Positions 58,313 to 64,000 of a DNA stretch of 64,000 nt are shown here, in pieces (position 1 is the stretch's first letter; each line of letters starts with the position of its first letter). The notes beneath the pieces are model-generated. The model saw nothing but the letters and a program-made list of their open reading frames with translations. It was not told where the DNA came from and made no database searches. The DNA comes from Notamacropus eugenii. Taxonomy: Eukaryota; Chordata; Mammalia; Diprotodontia; Macropodidae. The stretch covers positions 9,120,001-9,184,000 of the forward strand of contig NC_092872.1 of assembly GCF_028372415.1 (NCBI RefSeq), given 5' to 3'. The position numbers were made by a program, and so were the translations under genes.

Positions 58313-58559
58313 TTAAAAATATCTTTAAAACTACATTGAATTAATAAAAAGCTCCATAATCTACTGGGTTTTGTAGCCTTAAAATACAAGTAGGATTATT
58401 CTGCTGTTGCCATGCTCCAGAACCCTGTAAATTGGAATTTGGATGCTTCCTTTTTTTTTTATCTTTAGTTTCCTTTTCTGTTAAACTGAGGTGACTTGAC
58501 TGGGTCTATAAAATCCATTCCACTTCTGAGCCCTGTAATCTTATGAAAAGTTTTGATTT

Positions 58560-59150
58560 TCTATCATTTATTTCATTTCACTACATTAAATACCCACTGT
58601 GTTAGATGCTAGGAGGAAGTATAAAGTTTAAATAAGATAGTCTCAAACAGCTGTGAAAGACAGGAACTCTGATCAACACAATGACCAACTGCAGTCCCAG
58701 AGGACTTGTGATGAAGCGTGTTCCCCACCTCCAGACAGAGAAGGAATGAACTCAGAGGGCAGACTGAGGCTTCTGTTTATTTGGTTTAAATCTTGTCTGT
58801 GCGTAGTTGTTTTCATGTCATCTCCCCCATTTGATTGTGAACTACTTCAGAGCCCTGGCTGTTTTTTACCTTTCTTTGTATCTCCAGCACTTTGGCACAA
58901 TGCCAGGAATATTGCAGAAACTTAATAAATGCTCTTTGACTTATAATTTTTAGATGAGAAAATTATTGTTGACAGAACATCTAGTTGATGGAAAATCAAA
59001 TAAATTAATGTAAGTGAATAGAAGTAGTGCTGTAAATAAGTTTTTCAATTCAGTAATCTTTTATTAAGTACCATCTGTGTGTCAGGTCCTGTGCTAAGTG
59101 ACAGGAATACACAGATAAAACAAGTAGTCCTCGCCCTCAAGAAGTTTACC
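58560..59150. mobile_element. L2/L3-type LINE tails, mixed orientation
   Basis: 58565-58630 and 59050-59150 are antisense tails ('aatcttttattaagtaccat', 'cctcaagaagtttacc'). 58840-58930 is a sense tail (accttctttgtatctccagc-type then cttaataaatgctctttgac). At least two insertions are involved. Confidence 0.5.
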
Positions 59151-59158
59151 TTCTTTTT

Positions 59159-59176
59159 ATATATATATATATATAA
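59159..59176. repeat. (AT)n microsatellite
   Basis: About nine uninterrupted TA units directly after a LINE tail. Confidence 0.85.
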
Positions 59177-59554
59177 AATGATTGTTATGGCCTTTTTCTT
59201 CCTCAAACTTTGCTTAAATCACCTGGCCCTGTGAATGCAATATGTTGACCTAAGTCTCCTTAGGTTATGAGCCTAAGTGTCCTCAGTGGACATGACCACT
59301 TTGCTACACTAACAATGATTTCCAATCTCTCATTAGCAGACTGTTTAATCTGGTAGGAAAACAGAAGGAGAAGATGCAGCAACCATGAAGTCAAACCACA
59401 TTTAATATGGAGAAACACTACAGCTGAAGGGAGACCACTACTGAACTGAGCACCATGATGGCCACAGGAAGAGAAACTGTATGCTTTTCTTTGGTCTTCT
59501 GGGATCCATTGGGTAGGAAGCAAATACAGACTTTTTCTCTTTCTCTTTCCTCAG

Positions 59555-59614
59555 GTCCTCATATTTTTGCCCTTTCCGAAGAAAGAGCAACTGCAGGAGA
59601 CCAGACAGGTTCCA
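59555..59614 (+). pseudogene. KRAB zinc-finger 5' exon relic
   Basis: The acceptor (ttctctttcctcag, ending 59554) and donor (gtaggt at 59615) look good. The exon resembles the short start-codon exon common before KRAB-A in marsupial KRAB genes, but no ATG is present in it. It lies about 300 bases upstream of the divergent KRAB-A exon. Confidence 0.5.
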
Positions 59615-59905
59615 GGTAGGTTGTGGACCCTTTTTCTTTTCTCAAATTGTTCCTGACGCCTGTGTGTAGCTATAATTCCTTCCTTTTATCGTGGGTTTTC
59701 AGTTCAGTGACTTCTCTTTGAGCAGGACCTAAGCCTTAGCTCCACTCTCTGGCACTCAAATCGTCCTACTGGATATGGGACTCATTGGAGGGTATTTCAT
59801 CACCTTCTTCTTTTGTTACCAAGTTCTCACATTCCTAGAGAGCTATACCTTCTCCCTTTTCCTCTGTTGGAGTCTGAATGATGGATTGTCCCTTGGGCAA
59901 CAGGA

Positions 59906-60037
59906 ATGTTGTTTCCAGATTCAGTGATGTTTGAGGATGTAACCATGAACTTCACCCAGAATAGATGGGAGGATCTGGCCCCATTTCAGAGGACCCTGTA
60001 CGTGGCAGCGACGCTGGAGCCGTATAGGCTCTCCTTC
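59906..60037 (+). pseudogene. Divergent KRAB-A exon
   Basis: From an ATG at 59906 the frame reads a KRAB-A-like sequence ('DSVMFEDVTMNFTQ', then 'RWEDLAPFQRTLY' and 'TLEPYRLS'). The DV pair is kept, but EEW is NRW and MLE is TLE, positions needed for TRIM28 binding. The expected donor after the box is shifted (gtgaag at about 60041, where LVSLGgt is normal). No KRAB-B exon or finger array follows in the window. It may be the remnant of a duplicated KRAB gene, or a variant KRAB of a gene whose fingers lie beyond the window. I favour a relic. Confidence 0.6.
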
Positions 60038-60949
60038 TGTGAAGTCCCTCCTCCATCACTCAGACTTTGCCTTTGGACAGCTCTTGGCTCTATTCTTCGC
60101 AGATCTAGGGTTCCTGATAAACTTCAGTTTAGAGCTCCAGGTCTCTTGTTTTTCCCAGTCCTGAGCTCAAAAACTTGACTCTTTCTACATTCTTGTGTGA
60201 ATGTTCCTGGTCATGGAGGGACTCTTCTCTGCTCATTTGCAGTTATGCAATATATCTGGAGCCTATGTGGGCCTTCACATTACCCATCCTTCCGTTCTAG
60301 GATCCAAAACTGAAGAACCTGCTGCCTGTGCATAAGATTTAGTCTTATGCTTACCCTCATTTGGCCTGCAGGTCTCATAGAAGTGGAGAAATCAAGTTTA
60401 CACGTATTTATCTACTCATTTTTCTTCATTACATGGTGTGAGAGATATAGAAGAGAACCCTTTCACACGTTTCAAAAGGTCTCTCTTGGCAAGATTCCTA
60501 AGAACCAAGGAATTGTCTTCCATGAAATGTCATATTGGTCTTAATCCAGAATAATCCCGAAAAACCTTCTAAAATTAGAAGAATTTGAAGGGGAGTAGGA
60601 ATAGGTTTGTTTGTGCACATTTGTATGAATGTCTTGAAAAGTAATTATACACAATTACCATGCAAAGATTACCTTTTATTATGAAAGGGGTTTTTAAAAA
60701 TATTTCTTTCCATTCAAGCAAATATTTCTATTAAATTTACCATCACTCCAGGAATCACTTTTGTTGTTCCCTTACTAAGAATGAATGCAAGGTGTATTTA
60801 TACTTTGTACAAGACAGATTTGAGGTAGAATAGCGAGGGATGATGCAGCCTATATTTAGACCAATATATTAAATGCTTTTTTCCTCCTTATAATGAGAAG
60901 TAAGTTTTCCTTTCTATGTTGTCATTGTTCTCCTTTGTTAAGAAAAGGT

Positions 60950-62180
60950 TATACCAAAGATTGATACTATAAACAAATTAGGGGAGCAAGGAATAGTGTA
61001 TTTGGCAGATTTATGGAGAATGAAGAAGTTTTTGACCAAACAAGAGATAGAGAACATTATGAAGTGGAGAATGGATAATTTTGATTACATTAAATTGAAA
61101 AGTTTTTGCACAAACCCAATGTAACCAAGATTAGGAGGGAAGCAGAAAACTGGGAAAGAATTTTTGCAAGTAGTGTCTGTGATAAAGACCTCATTTCTAA
61201 AATATATACAGAACTGAGTAAAATGTACAAGAACATAAGAGGTTTTCAGAGGAAGATATTAAAGTTATCTATAGTCATACGAAAAAATGCTCTAAATTAC
61301 TATTGATTAGAGAGATGCAAATCAAAACAACTCTGAGGTACCACATCACACCTATCCGATTGGCTAACTTGAGAAAGATGATAAATGTTGGAGAAGATAG
61401 AGGAGAGTTGGAACACTAATTCATTGTAGGTGGAACTGTGAGCTGATCCAACCATTCTGGAGAGCAATTTGGAACAATGCCCAAAGGGCTACAAAAGTGT
61501 GCATACCCTTTGACCCAGCAATATTGCTTCTAGGACTGTATCCCAAAGAGATCATAAAAATGAGAAAGTGTCCCACATGTACAAAAATATAACAGCTCTC
61601 TTTGTGGGGCCCAAAACTGGAAATCAAGGGGATGCCCATCAATGGGGAATGGCTGAATATATTGTAGTATATGAATATAATGGAATACTATTGTGCTATA
61701 AGAAATGATGAACAGGAAGACTTCAGAGAGGCCTGGAAAGACTTATATGAACTGATGCTGAGTGAAAAGAGCAGAACCAGGAGAACTTTGTACACAGCAA
61801 CAACCACAGTGTGCCAGGAATTATTCTGGTAGACTTAGTCCTTCACAGCAATGCAAGGACCTAAAAAATTCCCAACGGATTTTTGAGGCAATACATTTTC
61901 CACATCCGGAGAAAAAACTATGGAATTGGATCACAGAATGAACCAGATCGTTTACTTTTGTATTATGTTTTGCTTTGTTTTATGGTTTCTCCCATTCATT
62001 TTAATTCTTCTATTCAACATGACTAAGATGAAAATGTACTTAATAGGAATGTATGTGTAGAACCTATATAAGATGGCACACCATCTCAGACAGGGAGTGG
62101 GGAGAGAGGGGGAAAAAATCTAAGATATATGGAAGTGATTGTAGAATACTGAAAACAAATAAAATAATTTTTAAAAAAGG
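60950..62180 (+). mobile_element. L1 LINE, ORF2 C-terminus plus 3' UTR
   Basis: It starts inside ORF2 ('GEQGIVYLADLWRMKKF', 'DNFDYIKLKSFCT') and runs through the region equivalent to the cysteine-rich knuckle and the 'FDPAILLLGLYPKE' block. It ends with the 3' UTR (ggtttctcccattcatttt, g-rich tract) and an A-rich tail at about 62160-62180. It has several stops, so it is dead. It is the longest L1 3' segment in the window. Confidence 0.85.
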
Positions 62181-62184
62181 TTAT

Positions 62185-62975
62185 TAACAAAGGCATTTAT
62201 GTTTCCAAAATTTGGGTAGAAATTAAAATACTGTTAATATTTTCAGTTCAGAGAAATTTTGCATATGTTCCTATCCAGTGTAGTGACTTTTCAAATAAGA
62301 GAAGGATCAATTGAATTACATCTTACCCTCCAAGACCTTTGGCTTTTTCATCTCTGTAGGCCAAAGTAGAGTTTGGACCCTCTGATGTTTCTTTGTATAA
62401 AGCAGTGTTCATTTTTCTAAGAGTCTCTTAATGAATAAAATTGAGGGAATGGAGGGGATTAGGATAGTATGTGTCTAATTATGGGATCTGAGTGAACCAC
62501 ACACCCCCTTTTGTGGCTCAATTCTGGATCTAACTCAGTTCTCTTCCTGTTCACTTACGGGTTTGGTCCAATTTCTGCCTGGTGAGAAAACTTTATTCAG
62601 TTGTGGGAATTAGAAGGCTTTATTGCATTGTTTGAACCTAGACGTGTGTGACTAGGAAACTGGACCACTTCTCCCTGCTGCTTAGAGACCTTTAACCAAG
62701 GACCCAAGTTATGCCCACCAGAAACTCAGTCAGATCCAAAGGCTGATAGAAGGAATTTTCTCACGACCCATATGTCTTATCTGACCTGGTCCTGGCCCTA
62801 CAGTGATCAAGGACTTATTGGTTGCATGTTCCTTTGATGGTTTACAGACGCTGGGGAGAGTGGGACATCCCTTGATTTGGTTTCAAGGAATTGCACCCAT
62901 CCACTCTCCTCCTAATTTGTAGAATCCCGTTTGTCTGGATAGAGGGAGACGGAATAACTGTGCTTCCCTCAACGC
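62185..62975. other. Unassigned flank of the second CpG island
   Basis: No gene or nameable repeat was seen. The 155-codon frame starting at 62891 runs into the CpG island and its minisatellite and is GC-driven. Confidence 0.35.
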
Positions 62976-62979
62976 AGTG

Positions 62980-63950
62980 CCACGCCTGTGAGCAGGAGCC
63001 ACTCTCTCAGGCAGGTGAGCTTTCAACAGTGAAATCTCCCCAGGACGCCCAGGCCAGGCCCTGCCTTAGAACCCAACAGCAAGGTCCAAAGACGCGGACC
63101 TGCGCAGAGGCGAGCCCCGCCCTGGGGGGGGGGGCGCAAAGACGCGCACCTGCGCAGAGGCGGGCCCCGCCCTGGTGGGAGGGGGGGCCAAGACGCGGAC
63201 CTGCGCACACGCGGGCCCTTCCCGAGGCCCCTCCCCTGGACGCCCCCTCCCCTTCCCGCCCCACCCCGTGTAAATATCAAAGTTTAGGGAGGTACTACTC
63301 TCCCCTCCATGTCCATGAAAACAGCCTAGCCCTAGGACTATATTTTAGTCAAGGCTGAATCACCAGGTCTCTTCTCTTCCCTCCCATACTTCCGGCATGC
63401 TCTATTTCTGCACCCTTGTTTCCCAGGTCCCGCTTCCACCCTCCCATATCTTTTTCCTCCCTCCTGGCTAACACGCTTTAAGGTGCGGCCATTACCCCAG
63501 CGCATGCGCAGCACAGGGTGGGGAACCACCCCGAGCTGCCTCCTCAGGCCTCCATGCACCCAGGTTCCCACCAGAGGGCGCCAGCGCGCTTCGTAACCCG
63601 ATCCTGCAGCAAAGTCTGTGACAGTGACTGAAACAAGCAGTTACACTGTAGCAGGACCGTGCGGGAGGGGTTGGGGGGGGGCGCAGAGCGGGAGCAAGAG
63701 GCCAGGCCCGGTGCCAAGCACCCTTTGGAAGAAATCCAAGGAGTCCGCCCAGGTCTGGGATGCCGACTCTGGAATCAGAGAACTTGATGTTTTCACGCAG
63801 GAGGAAGCAACGTGTGCAAAGAATCCCAGGGAGCGGGGAGGTGTGAACAAGCTAGGGCACAACGGGCAGCCAGCTGGGCAGGGCTCTGAAGGCCAAGTGG
63901 CCGCTTGGGACTTAGAGGGACAGCTCGGGGGCTCCTGAGCCAGGCCGGCA
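62980..63950. promoter_or_regulatory. Second CpG island, probable promoter of a neighbouring gene
   Basis: CpG is dense from about 63030 on. An NRF1-type palindrome (gcgcatgcgca) lies at 63500-63510, and TGCGCA motifs recur in the tandem repeat at 63088-63238. Direction of transcription is unclear. The gene could run right, out of the window, or be the start of another zinc-finger gene in a cluster. The many overlapping frames on both strands are not supported as genes. Confidence 0.6.
63088..63238. repeat. Minisatellite, three units of about 50 bases
   Basis: The units start at aaagacgcg (63088), aaagacgcg (63138) and caagacgcg (63189). Each contains gacctgcgca or cacctgcgca and gggccc/gagccccgccc-type GC-rich sequence, with G runs between units. 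The period is 50 then 51. Confidence 0.85.
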
Positions 63951-64000
63951 CTGCCCTCTCCGCACTGAACCTAGCCCACTCCTGGTTGGAGGGTCGCCCC

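Noticed and set aside
63007..63938. Frames up to 106 codons in the second CpG island, and the 155-codon frame from 62891
   Set aside because: Arginine, glycine and proline-rich products of GC-rich and tandem-repeat sequence, open on both strands. Nothing recognisable.

Overview
The window is nuclear DNA of a therian mammal, most probably a marsupial. The evidence is a KRAB zinc-finger gene, CpG-island promoters, and a repeat load typical of marsupials: half-L1 (HAL1) elements, L1 3' ends, an RTE-type LINE with its derived short element, MIR/MON1- and MAR1-type SINEs, and many L2/CR1-like LINE fragments. No species can be named from sequence alone.

The one gene that can be assembled is a plus-strand KRAB-C2H2 zinc-finger gene. 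A CpG island at about 12.64-13.90 kb holds a probable untranslated first exon ending at 13462. A second exon (19606-19688) carries the start codon. KRAB-A (26642-26807) and KRAB-B (27473-27574) exons follow, then a final exon (27798-29632) with 17 regularly spaced C2H2 fingers. All coding junctions are in frame with GT/AG borders, giving a 708-residue protein. KRAB zinc-finger proteins typically bind DNA, often transposable elements, and recruit TRIM28 to silence chromatin. A second, divergent KRAB-A exon (about 59.9 kb) has no finger array downstream in the window. A second CpG island at 62.98-63.95 kb may be the promoter of a neighbouring gene.

The rest is mostly retrotransposon. Three near-complete minus-strand HAL1 elements (16.75-19.43, 31.44-37.12 and 49.14-51.97 kb) share one architecture: an L1-like 5' end, ORF1 and an L1-like 3' end, with no reverse-transcriptase ORF. 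The middle copy was later split by a processed retrocopy of AP1AR. An RTE-type LINE at 9.87-12.29 kb shows the 5' inversion expected of twin priming. Other blocks are L1 3' ends in both orientations, a long minus-strand L2/CR1-like LINE with endonuclease and reverse-transcriptase remnants (41.87-44.21 kb), a probable solo LTR (4.1-4.6 kb), and scattered SINEs and microsatellites.

No tRNA or rRNA gene, CRISPR array or bacterial-type operon was seen. The most interesting signals are the HAL1 family with its nested insertions, the inverted RTE LINE together with a short element apparently built from that LINE's two ends, and the complete KRAB zinc-finger gene with its internally duplicated finger array. 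Family names given to repeats rest on recognition and internal comparison, not on a database search.
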